From Fluviirhizobium alvei (GTDB lineage Bacteria > Pseudomonadota > Alphaproteobacteria > Rhizobiales > Rhizobiaceae): a stretch of DNA of 64,000 nt. Where the stretch lies: assembly GCF_030551875.1 (NCBI RefSeq), contig NZ_JAUOZU010000008.1, positions 248,001 through 312,000 on the forward strand, written 5' to 3'. The notes under the pieces are model-generated. The model did not search any database. It saw only the letters and a list, made by a program, of their open reading frames with translations, and was not told where the DNA came from. A program made the position numbers and the translations under genes. This document shows, one piece after another, positions 40,732 to 50,755 of this stretch. Each line of letters starts with the position of its first letter. Positions within the stretch are counted from its first letter, which is position 1.

Positions 40732-42279
40732 ATGTTTGAAAATCTCCAGGAGCGCTTGGGCGCCATTCTGAACGGGCTGACCGGCCGCGGTTCGCTTTCC
40801 GAGGCCGATGTCTCGGCGGCGCTGCGCGAGGTTCGCCGCGCGCTTCTGGAAGCCGACGTCGCACTCGAAGTGGTGCGCTCTTTCACCGATCGCGTTCGCG
40901 AGAAGGCCGTCGGCGCCGAAGTCTTGAAATCGATCAAGCCCGGCCAGATGGTCGTCAAGATCGTCCATGACGAACTGGTCGAGATGCTGGGCGCCGAAAG
41001 CTCGTCGGTCGATCTCAATGCCGCAGCTCCGGTCGTTATCATGATGGTCGGTCTGCAGGGTTCCGGTAAAACCACGACCACGGGCAAGATTGCGCTGCGC
41101 CTGACTAACCGCGAGCGCAAGAAGGTCCTGATGGCCTCGCTCGACACGCGCCGTCCTGCCGCACAGGAGCAGTTGCGCCAGCTGGGCGTTCAGACCGGCG
41201 TCGATACGCTGCCGATCATTGCCGGCCAGTCGCCGGTCGATATCGCCGCCCGCGCCGTTCAGGCTGCCAAGCTCGGCGGCCATGATGTCGTGATCCTCGA
41301 CACCGCCGGTCGTACCCATATCGACGAGCCTCTGATGCTCGAGATGGCCGAGATCAAGCGCAAGTCCAATCCGCATGAAATCCTGCTGGTGGCCGATGCG
41401 CTGACCGGTCAGGATGCCGTCAATCTCGCCCGCAATTTCGATGATCGCGTCGGTATCACCGGTCTCGTGCTGACCCGCATGGACGGTGATGGCCGCGGCG
41501 GTGCAGCGCTTTCGATGCGTGCCGTCACCGGCAAGCCGGTGAAGCTCATCGGCGCCGGCGAAAAGATGACGGATCTGGATGAATTCCATCCGCGTCGTAT
41601 CGCCGACCGCATACTCGGCATGGGCGACATCGTTTCGCTGGTCGAGAAGGCTGCCGAGACGATCGACGCCGAAAAGGCGGCGGCCATGGCCCAGAAGATG
41701 GCCAAGGGCAAGTTCGACCTCAACGATCTCGCCGAGCAGCTCAAGCAGATGCAGAAGATGGGTGGCATGGGCGGCATCATGGGGCTGATGCCCGGCATGA
41801 GCGGCATGAAGGACAAGCTGGCCGGCGCCGGCTTCGACGACAAGACCATCAAGCGCCAGATCGCCATCATCCAGTCGATGACCAAGGCCGAACGGCTCAA
41901 TCCGGATCTTCTCAAACATTCACGCAAGAAGCGCATAGCAGCCGGTTCCGGTACGGATGCTGCGGAAATCAACAAGCTTCTCAAGATGCATCGCGGCATG
42001 GCCGACATGATGAAGGCAATGGGCGGCGGCAAGGGTGCCGGCCTGATGAAGCAGATGATGGGCGGCCTCGCCGGCAAGATGGGTCTTGGCGGCATGGGTG
42101 GAATGGGCGGCATGCCCGATCTTTCGAAGATGGATCCCAAGCAGCTTGAAGCGCTCGCCAAGCAGGCCGAAGCTGCTGGCCTGAAGCCGGGTGGTGGTCT
42201 TCCCGGTCTGGGTGCGCCCAAGCTGCCGGGTCTTGGCGGTGGTTTTCCGGGCCTTCCCGGCCTGCCGAAGAAGAAGTGA
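40732..42279 (+). CDS. ffh: Signal recognition particle protein Ffh
   Basis: SRP54 GTPase that binds signal sequences and, with FtsY, targets nascent membrane proteins; 515 residues. NG domain: GLQGSGKTTTTGKIA near 108, DTRRPAAQEQL, DTAGRTHID and TRMDGDGRGG. The methionine-rich M domain begins near 336 (KQMQKMGGMGGIMGLMPGM). The C-terminal tail is unusually Gly/Met/Leu-rich with GMGGMGGM and GLPGLGAPKLPGLGGG. ATG 40732 follows AGAGGATAAATGG. It heads the run with chorismate mutase, rpsP, rimM and trmD. Confidence 0.98.
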   Translation: MFENLQERLGAILNGLTGRGSLSEADVSAALREVRRALLEADVALEVVRSFTDRVREKAVGAEVLKSIKPGQMVVKIVHDELVEMLGAESSSVDLNAAAPVVIMMVGLQGSGKTTTTGKIALRLTNRERKKVLMASLDTRRPAAQEQLRQLGVQTGVDTLPIIAGQSPVDIAARAVQAAKLGGHDVVILDTAGRTHIDEPLMLEMAEIKRKSNPHEILLVADALTGQDAVNLARNFDDRVGITGLVLTRMDGDGRGGAALSMRAVTGKPVKLIGAGEKMTDLDEFHPRRIADRILGMGDIVSLVEKAAETIDAEKAAAMAQKMAKGKFDLNDLAEQLKQMQKMGGMGGIMGLMPGMSGMKDKLAGAGFDDKTIKRQIAIIQSMTKAERLNPDLLKHSRKKRIAAGSGTDAAEINKLLKMHRGMADMMKAMGGGKGAGLMKQMMGGLAGKMGLGGMGGMGGMPDLSKMDPKQLEALAKQAEAAGLKPGGGLPGLGAPKLPGLGGGFPGLPGLPKKK

Positions 42280-42291
42280 GGATGAGAAACC

Positions 42292-42594
42292 ATGGTTGAT
42301 CCGCAGATCAAGGCGGAACTCGCCCAGTATCGCCAGTCGATCGACAATATCGATGCGGCACTCGTCCATATGTTGGCCGAACGTTTTCGCTGCACCAAGG
42401 CGGTGGGTGTTCTCAAGGCCAAATACAGTCTCCCCCCGGCCGATCCGGCTCGGGAAGAATACCAGATCAGCCGTCTGCGCCAGTTGGCGCGGGATGCCGA
42501 TCTCGATCCGGATTTCGCCGAGAAGTTTTTAAACTTCATCATCAAGGAAGTGATCCGGCATCACGAAGCCATCGCCGCCGATATGGCGGATTGA
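42292..42594 (+). CDS. Chorismate mutase, AroQ type
   Basis: A 100-residue monofunctional chorismate mutase converting chorismate to prephenate for Phe/Tyr synthesis. The AroQ helices show LAQYRQSIDNIDAALVHMLAERF, then KAVGVLKAKYSLPPADPAREE and FLNFIIKEVIRHHEAIA. The gene follows ffh by 12 bases with GAGGATGAGAAACC before the ATG. Chorismate mutase between ffh and rpsP is the usual rhizobial arrangement. Confidence 0.93.
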   Translation: MVDPQIKAELAQYRQSIDNIDAALVHMLAERFRCTKAVGVLKAKYSLPPADPAREEYQISRLRQLARDADLDPDFAEKFLNFIIKEVIRHHEAIAADMAD

Positions 42595-42661
42595 GAGAAT
42601 ACCGCCTCGCAATGAGGCGGCCCGAAACAGAAAACAGACACAGTGACCCAAGGAGAATAAG

Positions 42662-43015
42662 ATGTCCCTGAAGATTCGTCTCGCCCGTGGTGGTTCCAAG
42701 AAGCGCCCGTACTACCATGTCGTCGTTGCCGACGCCCGTTCGCCGCGCGATGGCCGCTTCATCGAGAAGCTCGGTTCCTGGAACCCGATGCTCGGCAAGG
42801 ATGATGCCAGCCGCGTGAGCCTGAACAACGAACGCATCCAGCATTGGATTGCTGCCGGCGCCCAGCCGACCGACCGCGTTCTGCGCTTCCTCGCCGACGC
42901 CGGCCTTGCCACTCGCGAAGCCCGCAACAACCCGGAAAAGGCTGCCCCGGGCAAGAAGGCCCAGGAACGTGCCAAGGAAAAGGCTGCCAAGGCTGCCGAA
43001 GCTGCTGCTGAATAA
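42662..43015 (+). CDS. rpsP: 30S ribosomal protein S16
   Basis: Small-subunit protein S16, 117 residues. The N-terminus [35 protein letters not shown] is nearly invariant in the family. The C-terminal third is an extension rich in Ala, Lys and Glu ([20 protein letters not shown]), usual in alphaproteobacteria. AAGGAGAATAAG precedes the ATG. A strong terminator follows before rimM. Confidence 0.98.
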   Translation: MSLKIRLARGGSKKRPYYHVVVADARSPRDGRFIEKLGSWNPMLGKDDASRVSLNNERIQHWIAAGAQPTDRVLRFLADAGLATREARNNPEKAAPGKKAQERAKEKAAKAAEAAAE

Positions 43016-43038
43016 TCCGTTTTCGACGGAATATGAGG

Positions 43039-43080
43039 GTCCCTCGTGCCGGTTCCGGCGCGGGGGACTTTCTTTTTTCC
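43039..43080 (+). terminator. Rho-independent terminator between rpsP and rimM
   Basis: GTCCCTCGTGCCGG pairs with CCGGCGCGGGGGAC (a few G-T pairs), followed by TTTCTTTTTT. It lies 24 bases after rpsP and would limit read-through to rimM-trmD, lowering their level relative to S16. Confidence 0.85.
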
Positions 43081-43127
43081 GGCAAAAATGAAAAGAACGG
43101 CCAGAGATTGTAAAGCGGACGATAGGC

Positions 43128-43694
43128 ATGGTGGACGGAAAACCCCGAACCAAACTCGAAAATCCCGTATTGATGGGCGTGATCGGCGGAGCACAGGGCC
43201 TGCGCGGCGAAGTGCGGGTCAAATCCTTCACCGACGACGTCATGGCAATCTCCGACTATGGTACGCTCTATGATGCCGAGGGTCGCGCCTACGAGATCCT
43301 CGATGCGCGCGAGCACAAGAACATGGTGGTGATCCGTTTCCGCGGCATCAACGACCGCAATGCTGCAGAGGCATTGAATGGCCGCGAACTGTTCGTTGAT
43401 CGCGACAGCCTTCCGGATGAGGAACTGGACGAAGAGGAATATTTCTACGCCGATCTCGAGGGGCTCGAAGCGCTCGATGCGGACGGTAATTCCTATGGCA
43501 TCATTTCCGGTATCTTCGATTTCGGCGCCGGCGACATTCTCGAACTCACGCGGCCGGGCAAGCGCTCGCAGCTCATTCCCTTTTCCGAACAGTCGGTGCT
43601 TGAGATCGATTTCGAGGGCGGCACGATCCTGATCGATCCGATGGCGGCCGGTCTAATCGACACCGAAGAAAAACCCGGTGACGGGGACGAATAA
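43128..43694 (+). CDS. rimM: Ribosome maturation factor RimM
   Basis: 16S rRNA-processing factor that binds S19 during 30S head assembly. The 188-residue protein has the RimM N-domain ([25 protein letters not shown]) and the PRC-barrel C-domain ([34 protein letters not shown]). It lies 112 bases after rpsP, with a terminator in that gap. Its TAA overlaps the trmD ATG as TAATG, so the two are coupled. Confidence 0.96.
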   Translation: MVDGKPRTKLENPVLMGVIGGAQGLRGEVRVKSFTDDVMAISDYGTLYDAEGRAYEILDAREHKNMVVIRFRGINDRNAAEALNGRELFVDRDSLPDEELDEEEYFYADLEGLEALDADGNSYGIISGIFDFGAGDILELTRPGKRSQLIPFSEQSVLEIDFEGGTILIDPMAAGLIDTEEKPGDGDE

Positions 43695-44383
43695 TGGCCT
43701 TCAAGGCTTCGGTGCTGACGCTTTATCCGGAGATGTTTCCGGGCTTCCTGGGTGAATCCCTGTCCGGCAAGGCGCTTGCGCGCGGCGATTGGGCGATCGA
43801 GACGGTGCAGATCCGCGATTTCGCCACCGATCGTCACCGGAGCGTCGATGATACGCCGGCTGGCGGCGGTGCCGGCATGGTGCTGAGGCCCGATGTGCTG
43901 GCCCGGGCAATCGATTCCATTGCTGACGATCCGCGTCCGCGCCTGTTGATGAGTCCGCGCGGTCGACCGCTCACCCAGGCGAAGGTTCGCGAACTGGCGG
44001 CTGGCGACGGTGTCGTCATCGTCTGCGGCCGCTTCGAGGGTGTCGACCAGCGCGTGATTGATGGACGCGCGCTTGAGGAAGTCTCGATCGGGGATTACAT
44101 CCTGTCGGGCGGCGAACCGGCGGCGATGATCCTTCTCGACGCCATCGTGCGTGTTCTGCCCGGTGTCATGGGCAATCCGCAATCCGGAACCCATGAAAGT
44201 TTCGAGAATGGCCTGCTCGAACATCCGCATTACACGCGGCCGCAAGTATTCGAAGGGCAGGAGATCCCTGCGGTGCTAACGTCCGGAAACCACGCATTCA
44301 TCGACAAATGGCGGCGAGAGCGATCACTTGAGTTGACCGCTGAACGCCGACCGGACTTGCTTCCTCAGCCTGTGACGAAGTAA
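43694..44383 (+). CDS. trmD: tRNA (guanine-N1)-methyltransferase TrmD
   Basis: SPOUT methyltransferase making m1G37 in tRNAs, guarding the reading frame. The 229-residue protein starts [21 protein letters not shown] and has knot motifs [17 protein letters not shown] and [16 protein letters not shown]. It is coupled to rimM (TAATG). Its last 19 bases overlap the convergent TSUP-family gene, leaving no terminator between them. Confidence 0.97.
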   Translation: MAFKASVLTLYPEMFPGFLGESLSGKALARGDWAIETVQIRDFATDRHRSVDDTPAGGGAGMVLRPDVLARAIDSIADDPRPRLLMSPRGRPLTQAKVRELAAGDGVVIVCGRFEGVDQRVIDGRALEEVSIGDYILSGGEPAAMILLDAIVRVLPGVMGNPQSGTHESFENGLLEHPHYTRPQVFEGQEIPAVLTSGNHAFIDKWRRERSLELTAERRPDLLPQPVTK

Positions 44384-45108
44384 TAGATCGCCAGCCCAAG
44401 CCCGGCAGCGACCACGATCCAGCGCAAGAAGGCCTGTGGAGTTCTGCGGGCCGCATGGACGCCTGCCCAGCCTCCGAGTGCTACGCCCGGAATCATGATC
44501 AACGCATGCAGCCAGGATACGGCACCCGCCGTCGAAAAGACGATGATCGCGACCAGCGCGATGATGATCGACAGGAAATTTTTGAGCGCGTTGAGTCTGT
44601 GGTAATCGCCGCCGGTGGCAAGCCCGAGCGACGCCAGCATCATGATGCCCATGCCGGCGCCGAAGAAGCCACCATAAAAGGCTGTCAGCGTCTGGATGAA
44701 GAGGCCGAGCGGTGTGGCCGGGTGATCGCCGGTCTTCTTCGGCTTCAGCCAGGGGCCAGCGGCAAAGACGGCGGTTGCGGCAAGCAGCAGCCAGGGCACC
44801 AGCCGGCGGAACGAGGGATTGGAGAGCGACATGAGAAACAGGGCGCCGCACAGAGCCCCGACAATCGACACGATTGCCAATGCGACCGCGCCCTTCCAGA
44901 ATTGGCGGATCTCCTTCAGATAGGCGAGCGAAGAGGAAATGTAGCCGGGGAACTGGATGATCGAAGAGGTTGCATTGGCTGTCACCGATGGCAGGCCGAT
45001 GAGCGTCAGCACACCGAATGTCAGAAATGTGCCGCCGCCGGCGATGGCATTGATGGCGCCGGAAAGGAAGGCGGCGACGAACATGAGGGCGATGAGTGAC
45101 AGCGACAT
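44365..45108 (-). CDS. TSUP (TauE/SafE) family membrane permease
   Basis: A 247-residue membrane protein with about eight hydrophobic segments, of the TSUP family thought to move sulfite, sulfonates or other organic acids. It has the family N-terminus [30 protein letters not shown] and the C-terminal repeat [29 protein letters not shown]. Substrate unknown. It overlaps the trmD end by 19 bases on the other strand and is divergent from rplS. Confidence 0.9.
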   Translation of the reverse strand: MSLSLIALMFVAAFLSGAINAIAGGGTFLTFGVLTLIGLPSVTANATSSIIQFPGYISSSLAYLKEIRQFWKGAVALAIVSIVGALCGALFLMSLSNPSFRRLVPWLLLAATAVFAAGPWLKPKKTGDHPATPLGLFIQTLTAFYGGFFGAGMGIMMLASLGLATGGDYHRLNALKNFLSIIIALVAIIVFSTAGAVSWLHALIMIPGVALGGWAGVHAARRTPQAFLRWIVVAAGLGLAIYYFVTG

Positions 45109-45363
45109 GGTGTGATCCGGTGCTTGAGCAGGCTATCGGCTTATCTTTTCGGATCCCGGGTGGCAAGATATGAAGCTTTTGGCCGGTGAGGGGGTGACAA
45201 GGCCGCTTTGTTCATGTATGTCCGCGCGCGGAATGGGTCTATCCCATCAACCAGCAATGAATGACGGACGTATCCGCTCCAGTCGAAAGGCCGGACCCGA
45301 GGCTTTGATCCAAAGGTTCTCCGCGAGCGCTCTGGCTGTCGAACCACAAATGAGGTTGAAGAC

Positions 45364-45882
45364 ATGAATATCATCCAGCAGCTGGAAGCCGAACAGGCCG
45401 CCAAGATCGCCGCCAAGCGCACCCTTCCGGATTTCTCCCCGGGCGATACCGTTCGCGTCAACGTCCGCGTTGTCGAAGGTACGCGTACCCGCGTGCAGGC
45501 CTATGAAGGCGTCTGCATCGCTCGCTCCGGCTCGGGCCTGAACGAAAGCTTCACGGTTCGCAAGATCTCCTACGGTGAAGGCGTCGAGCGCGTGTTCCCG
45601 GTTTTCTCGCCGCTCGTCGAAGGCGTTGAAGTCGTTCGTCGTGGTAAGGTCCGTCGCGCCAAGCTTTACTACCTGCGCGACCTGCGCGGCAAGAAGGCCC
45701 GCATCATCGAGAACACCAACACCCGTGCCCGCAAGCTCAATGAAGGCGAGCGTCAGGCTGCCCAGGCCGAGAAGGCTCGCATCGAAGCTGAAAAGATCGC
45801 TGCCGCCCAGGCTCTGGCTGCCGAAAAGGCCGCTGCTGAAGCTGCTGCAGCCGCAGCTGCTGAAGCCAAGACCGAAGAATAA
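45364..45882 (+). CDS. rplS: 50S ribosomal protein L19
   Basis: Large-subunit protein L19 at the 30S-50S interface; 172 residues including a long Ala/Glu-rich C-terminal extension typical of alphaproteobacteria. The core reads [35 protein letters not shown] and [17 protein letters not shown]. It belongs to the rpsP-rimM-trmD-rplS cluster but is separated from trmD by a convergent permease gene. A terminator follows. Confidence 0.98.
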   Translation: MNIIQQLEAEQAAKIAAKRTLPDFSPGDTVRVNVRVVEGTRTRVQAYEGVCIARSGSGLNESFTVRKISYGEGVERVFPVFSPLVEGVEVVRRGKVRRAKLYYLRDLRGKKARIIENTNTRARKLNEGERQAAQAEKARIEAEKIAAAQALAAEKAAAEAAAAAAAEAKTEE

Positions 45883-45904
45883 GGTCAACCGGTCTTCCGG
45901 TTCG

Positions 45905-45940
45905 AAAGGCGGCATCTCCGGGTGCCGCCTTTTTCTTTTC
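45905..45940 (+). terminator. Rho-independent terminator after rplS
   Basis: AAAGGCGGCA, an eight-base loop, TGCCGCCTTT then TTTCTTTTC. It begins 22 bases after the rplS stop. Confidence 0.9.
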
Positions 45941-45979
45941 CGCTTTCAGAGCGTTCGTTCATGGCGCAGGGAGGCCGAC

Positions 45980-46663
45980 TTGAATACGAGGCCCATTATC
46001 CAGGACCAGCAGCTTGATCGTGGTGCCGTTGGTGATCTGAGCCTTCGCTTTGGGGGTGTCGAACTCCTCAATTGCGATCTCGACGGTGTCGATCTTTCTG
46101 ACCTGTCGCTTGTGAACTGGCAATTTCGCGATTGTCATTTCAAGCAGACGCGGTTTAACGGTGCCCGGCTTGAGGATGCCTCTTTTACCGGTTGTCGCGG
46201 CGCGTTTGCCAATTTCATGGGAGCGGATCTGTCTGAAAGCCGCTTCGAGAGTTCGGATTTCAACAATTCGAGCTTCATCGGTGCATCATTGAACGGCGCT
46301 GCGTTTCGCGATTGCAAATTGACCGGCGCGGACTTCACCGAAACCAAGTCTCTTTCCGCCAGCTTCGCCGCAACGCTTCTGAACAATGCGCGACTGATCG
46401 GTTTCAATTTCCGCAAGGATGTGATCGACAGGGTCGATTTCGGCAATGCGGATCTCGTTCGCTGCGATTTCCGCGATGCGATCTTCAAACAATCCAGTCT
46501 CAAGGATGCAAACCTGACAGATTGCCGTTTCGACGGAGCCGATCTCAGAGGCGCCGATCTTGGCGGTATCCGCCTCAACGATGCCTGTCGTTTCAGGGGT
46601 GCTACGATTTCGCGGGATCAGGCAAGCCAGCTCCTGGCCGAACTCGGCCTGAAGGTGCGGTAG
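45980..46663 (+). CDS. Pentapeptide-repeat protein
   Basis: A 227-residue protein made almost wholly of pentapeptide repeats of the A(D/N)LXX type (GADLSESRFESSDFNNSSFIGASLNG; ADLRGADLGGIRLND), forming a right-handed quadrilateral beta-helix. No membrane segment. Some family members mimic DNA and inhibit gyrase, but nothing here proves that role. The start is a TTG at 45980: GGGAGG lies about six bases upstream and no nearby ATG is in frame. It follows the rplS terminator. Confidence 0.82.
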   Translation: MNTRPIIQDQQLDRGAVGDLSLRFGGVELLNCDLDGVDLSDLSLVNWQFRDCHFKQTRFNGARLEDASFTGCRGAFANFMGADLSESRFESSDFNNSSFIGASLNGAAFRDCKLTGADFTETKSLSASFAATLLNNARLIGFNFRKDVIDRVDFGNADLVRCDFRDAIFKQSSLKDANLTDCRFDGADLRGADLGGIRLNDACRFRGATISRDQASQLLAELGLKVR

Positions 46664-46682
46664 GCTCAACAAAAGCGAGCAT

Positions 46683-46708
46683 AAAAAAGCCCGGACGAGC
46701 CGGGCTTT
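46683..46708 (-). terminator. Terminator of rpmE (bidirectional with the pentapeptide gene)
   Basis: AAAGCCCGG-ACGAG-CCGGGCTTT, a perfect nine-pair stem; on the minus strand it continues as TTTTTTAT. It lies between the two convergent genes. Confidence 0.9.
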
Positions 46709-46731
46709 CAAAACAGTCGCTATCGGTCGGC

Positions 46732-46953
46732 TCAGATGCCGAGGCCCGAGAAGCGCTTGTTGAACTTCGAGACGCGGCCGCCGCGGTCCATCAGCTGCTG
46801 GTTGCCGCCGGTCCATGCCGGATGCGACTTGGAATCGATTTCGAGGTTCATGGTCTGGCCTTCGGAACCCCAGGTCGAGCGGGTCATATATTCGGTGCCA
46901 TCGGTCATGACCACTTTGATCATGTGGTAGTCGGGATGAATTTGGGCTTTCAT
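46732..46953 (-). CDS. rpmE: 50S ribosomal protein L31
   Basis: Large-subunit protein L31, 73 residues, starting [29 protein letters not shown] and ending [19 protein letters not shown]. It lacks the CxxC zinc site of classical L31, the usual form in alphaproteobacteria. It is monocistronic, convergent with the pentapeptide gene and divergent from an ABC exporter gene. Confidence 0.96.
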   Translation of the reverse strand: MKAQIHPDYHMIKVVMTDGTEYMTRSTWGSEGQTMNLEIDSKSHPAWTGGNQQLMDRGGRVSKFNKRFSGLGI

Positions 46954-47150
46954 GACATTGTCCTGCAGAGGTCAGTGGTCTTTTGCCGCATGGCTTGCAG
47001 CTTCGGAGCCAAACGAATACATGAAGCCGCATTCCGTTTTGGCATACGGCTCCGTTTGATGGCGAGGCCTATACATGAAGCGGCCCATGATAACAAGTGC
47101 CTGCGGTCAGGATTCCTCGCGGGTTGACGTCAAACTGGAGGCGATCGCCG

Positions 47151-48944
47151 GTGTCGGAAGAAAACAAAGGGTCGGGCGGCAACAAGTTCCGCCCGTTGAC
47201 GAAACTGTTCCCCTATATTCTGCGATATCGCAAGCTGGTCGCCGGTGCGATCGTCGCTCTGGTGATTGCGGCCTCCACCACGCTGATCCTGCCGCTCGCC
47301 GTAAGGCGCATGATCGACCATGGGTTCACCCATTCCGATTCCAGCTTCATCAATACCTATTTCATGATGTTGATGGCGCTTGCGGTGGTGTTGGCACTTG
47401 CTTCGGCCCTGCGATACTATTTCGTCATCACGCTCGGCGAACGTATCGTGGCGGATCTCCGGCGCGATGTCTTTGCCCATGTGACCCGTCTCTCGCCCGC
47501 CTTTTTCGACGTCAACCAGACCGGTGAGATCGTGTCGCGTCTCACCGCAGATACCGTGCAGATCAAATCCGCTGTCGGCGCATCGGCCTCGCTTGCGCTA
47601 CGCAATCTCATTCTCTGTCTCGGCGCCATGGCGATGATGGTCTATACCAGCCCCAAACTGTCCGGGCTGGTGTTGATCGCGCTGCCGCTGATCGTTTTCC
47701 CACTGGTGGGCTTTGGTCGATCGGTGCGCAAGCGTTCGCGCACCGCCCAGGATCAGCTCGCTGCAGCAACGGCCTATGCATCCGAAGCGATCGGTGCGAT
47801 CCGTACGGTCCAGGCATTCAATGCCGGTGAACTGGCGCGCGGCCGGTTCGGGCAGGCAGCCGAAGTAGCGTTCGATGCTGCGCGTGCATCCACCCGCCAG
47901 AGGGCTTTCCTCACCGCCTTTGCCATTACCATGGTGTTCGGATCGGTCGTGGCGGTGCTGTGGTACGGCGCGCAAAGCGTTCTCGCAGGCACGATGAGCG
48001 GCGGTACGCTCGGCCAGTTCCTGCTCTATTCGGTCATGGCAGCAGGTGCGTTGGGGGCCCTGTCTGAAGTCTGGAGCGAAATCAGCCATGCGTCGGGTGC
48101 TGCATCCCGCCTCGTTGAGCTTCTGGCCGAAGTGCCGGCCATCCGAGCGCCGGCGGCACCGGTGCGGCTGCCCGAGCCGCCGCTCGGCAAGGTGGAGTTT
48201 GCTGGCGTCAATTTCGCCTATCCGACTCGCCCTACCGTCAGCGCTCTCAACGGTCTCACCATGACCATCAAGCCCGGCGAGCGCGTCGCCGTTGTCGGTT
48301 CGTCCGGCGCCGGCAAGAGCACGCTGTTTGCGTTGATCCTGCGCTACTACGATCCTGTCTCCGGTCAGGTGCTGATTGACGGTGTGGATGTCGCCCAGGC
48401 CGATCCGGAAGATCTCCGCGCCCGCATTGCCATCGTACCCCAGGATGTCAATATTTTCGCCGCCTCCATCCATGACAACATTGCCTTTGGCGCTACCGGT
48501 GCCACGCGCGCCGATGTCGAGGCTGCGGCGCGCGCTGCCCATGCGGAGGAGTTCATTCTCCGGCTGGAAAATGGGTTCGATACGGAAGTGGGCGAGCGCG
48601 GCATCATGTTGTCGGGCGGCCAGCGCCAGCGGATCGCGATTGCCCGCGCGATCCTGCGCAATGCGCCGATCCTGTTGCTTGACGAGGCCACCTCGGCGCT
48701 CGACGCCGAAAGCGAGACGCTGGTGCAGACGGCGCTCGATACGCTGATGGCGGGTCGTACCACCATTGTTATTGCACATCGCCTGGCGACGGTTCTCAAG
48801 GCCGACCGTATCCTCGTCATGGATCAGGGTCGCGTGGTTGAGGAGGGCACCCACCAGAGCCTGGTGGAAAAGGGCGGCATCTATGCCCGCCTTGCCCATC
48901 TGCAGTTCAATGCGGCGCGGGAGGAGCGGCTTCTCGCCGAATAG
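47151..48944 (+). CDS. ABC exporter, fused permease and ATPase (MsbA/LmrA-like)
   Basis: A 597-residue half-transporter with a six-helix transmembrane domain (about 1-320) followed by the ATPase: Walker A VVGSSGAGKSTLFAL near 380, signature LSGGQRQRIAIARAIL near 487, Walker B PILLLDEATSALD near 507 and the switch histidine in IVIAHRLATV. It probably exports a lipid or drug; the substrate is not shown. GTG 47151 is chosen, with GGAGG nine bases upstream; an earlier GTG is possible. Transcribed alone, divergent from rpmE. Confidence 0.92.
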   Translation: MSEENKGSGGNKFRPLTKLFPYILRYRKLVAGAIVALVIAASTTLILPLAVRRMIDHGFTHSDSSFINTYFMMLMALAVVLALASALRYYFVITLGERIVADLRRDVFAHVTRLSPAFFDVNQTGEIVSRLTADTVQIKSAVGASASLALRNLILCLGAMAMMVYTSPKLSGLVLIALPLIVFPLVGFGRSVRKRSRTAQDQLAAATAYASEAIGAIRTVQAFNAGELARGRFGQAAEVAFDAARASTRQRAFLTAFAITMVFGSVVAVLWYGAQSVLAGTMSGGTLGQFLLYSVMAAGALGALSEVWSEISHASGAASRLVELLAEVPAIRAPAAPVRLPEPPLGKVEFAGVNFAYPTRPTVSALNGLTMTIKPGERVAVVGSSGAGKSTLFALILRYYDPVSGQVLIDGVDVAQADPEDLRARIAIVPQDVNIFAASIHDNIAFGATGATRADVEAAARAAHAEEFILRLENGFDTEVGERGIMLSGGQRQRIAIARAILRNAPILLLDEATSALDAESETLVQTALDTLMAGRTTIVIAHRLATVLKADRILVMDQGRVVEEGTHQSLVEKGGIYARLAHLQFNAAREERLLAE

Positions 48945-48976
48945 GCGAGAGTGCTCCCCTTTAGGGACGAGGCCGC

Positions 48977-50620
48977 TCAGCGGCCGACGCTGCGGCCCGC
49001 ATTGCGGCCAGAGAAGATACAGCCGCCGAGGAACGTTCCCTCAAGCGCATTGTAGCCATGGACGCCGCCGCCGCCGAAGCCCGCCGCTTCGCCGGCTGCC
49101 CAGAGGCCGGGAACCGGGTTTCCGGTTCCATCGAGCACGCGTGATTCAAGATCGGTATGCAATCCGCCCAAGGTTTTGCGAGTCAGGATGTTGAGCTTGA
49201 CCGCAATCAGCGGGCCGGCTGACGGATCGAGAATACGGTGCGGCTTGGCAGTCCGCATGATCTTGTCGCCAAGATAGTTCCGCGCGCCACGGATCGCGGT
49301 CACCTGCGCATCCTTGCTGAACCTGTTGTCGATCTCGCGATCGCGCGCTTCGATCTGGGTACGGATCTTTCCTGCATCGAGCGGCCTGACATCAGGCAAT
49401 GCGTTCATGCCCGCCACCAGATCCTCAAGCCGATCGCGAACGATGAAATCGGCTCCCTTGTCCATGAAGGCCTGCACAGGCGGCGCCGGGTTCTTGCCGA
49501 GCCGTTTCATCAACAGGCCGATATCCTTGCCGGTCAGATCGGGGTTCTGTTCCGAGCCGGACAGGGCAAATTCCTTCTTGATGATGGCCTTGGTGAGGAT
49601 GAACCAGGAATAGTCATATCCGGTCGCCATGATCGCCTTCAGCGTTCCAAGCGTATCGAAACCCGGCAGGTAAGGTGCAGGGAAGCGATTACCCTCGGCA
49701 TCGAACCAGAGCGAGGATGGTCCCGGCAGAATGCGGATACCGTGATTGGGCCAGATCGGATCCCAGTTCCGCAGGCCTTCGGTATAGTGCCACATCCGGT
49801 CGGAATTGATGATGGCGCCACCGGCGGCTTCCGTGATGGCCAGCATGCGGCCATCGACATGGGCCGGAACGCCGGCGACCATGAAACCAGGCGGCTTGCC
49901 CAGACGTTCGACCGGCCAGTTCCTGCGCACCAGATCATGGTTGCCGCCGATGCCACCGGAAGCAACGATCACGGCACCGGCAGAAAGATCAAAGGCGCCG
50001 ATCACATCGCGGCTGCTCTTCTGGCCCCGCGCGACCGGATCCGCCTTGAGGATCGAACCCGTCGCACCGGTGACCGTGCCGTTCGTCACGGTCAAGCCGT
50101 CGACCTGATGGCGAAAACGGAACTCGACCCGGCCGTTGGCTTCATGATCTTTTAGCCGGCGAATGAATGGGGCCAACACCCCCGGGCCCGTGCCCCAGGT
50201 GACGTGGAAGCGCGGTACCGAATTGCCATGGCCGCTGGCCAGCGCGCCGCCGCGTTCGGCCCAGCCAACCACCGGGAACCAACGCATGCCTTGCTGGTGC
50301 AGCCAGCTACGTTTCTCACCGGCTGCAAAATCGAGATAGGCTTCGGCCCAGAGGCGTGGCCAATGATCCTCGGCACGGTCGAAGGCGGCCGATCCCATCC
50401 AGTCCTGGCGGGCAAGCGCCAGAGTATCGCGGATGCGCATGCGCCGCTGCTCGGGACTGTCGACAAAGAAAAGTCCGCCCAGCGACCAGAAGGCCTGGCC
50501 GCCGAGATTCTGCTCGCCTTCCTGGTCGAGCACGATGACTTTCAGATTTCGGTCGGCAGCTTCTGCTGCTGCCACGAGGCCGGCCAGTCCGCCGCCGATG
50601 ACGAGAACATCACAATCCAC
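48977..50620 (-). CDS. FAD-dependent dehydrogenase/oxidoreductase (FAD_binding_2 family)
   Basis: A 547-residue flavoprotein related to fumarate reductase/3-ketosteroid dehydrogenases. FAD-binding VLVIGGGLAGLVAAAEA at residues 5-21, then LGGQAFWSLGG; the C-terminal FAD motif is GLWAAGEAAGFGGGGVHGYNALEGTFLGGCIFSGRNA. The substrate is unknown. GTG 50620 is chosen: GGGAGG lies eight bases upstream and the flavin fold starts three residues in. It ends 32 bases from the convergent ABC exporter gene. Confidence 0.88.
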   Translation of the reverse strand: MDCDVLVIGGGLAGLVAAAEAADRNLKVIVLDQEGEQNLGGQAFWSLGGLFFVDSPEQRRMRIRDTLALARQDWMGSAAFDRAEDHWPRLWAEAYLDFAAGEKRSWLHQQGMRWFPVVGWAERGGALASGHGNSVPRFHVTWGTGPGVLAPFIRRLKDHEANGRVEFRFRHQVDGLTVTNGTVTGATGSILKADPVARGQKSSRDVIGAFDLSAGAVIVASGGIGGNHDLVRRNWPVERLGKPPGFMVAGVPAHVDGRMLAITEAAGGAIINSDRMWHYTEGLRNWDPIWPNHGIRILPGPSSLWFDAEGNRFPAPYLPGFDTLGTLKAIMATGYDYSWFILTKAIIKKEFALSGSEQNPDLTGKDIGLLMKRLGKNPAPPVQAFMDKGADFIVRDRLEDLVAGMNALPDVRPLDAGKIRTQIEARDREIDNRFSKDAQVTAIRGARNYLGDKIMRTAKPHRILDPSAGPLIAVKLNILTRKTLGGLHTDLESRVLDGTGNPVPGLWAAGEAAGFGGGGVHGYNALEGTFLGGCIFSGRNAGRSVGR

Positions 50621-50755
50621 CAGCAATTCCTCCCATTTCCGCAACCATTTTATGGAAGCGGATTGGGAAGGCAATCACTCGATATGCGAAATTATGACTG
50701 ATGCTCATATTGCGGGGAGGCCCCGCAATATGGATCCGGCCGATCGGGCCTTCTG

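Noticed and set aside
45575-45979. In-frame upstream extension of the pentapeptide protein
   Set aside because: It overlaps rplS in another frame and crosses the rplS terminator; TTG 45980 has its own ribosome site.
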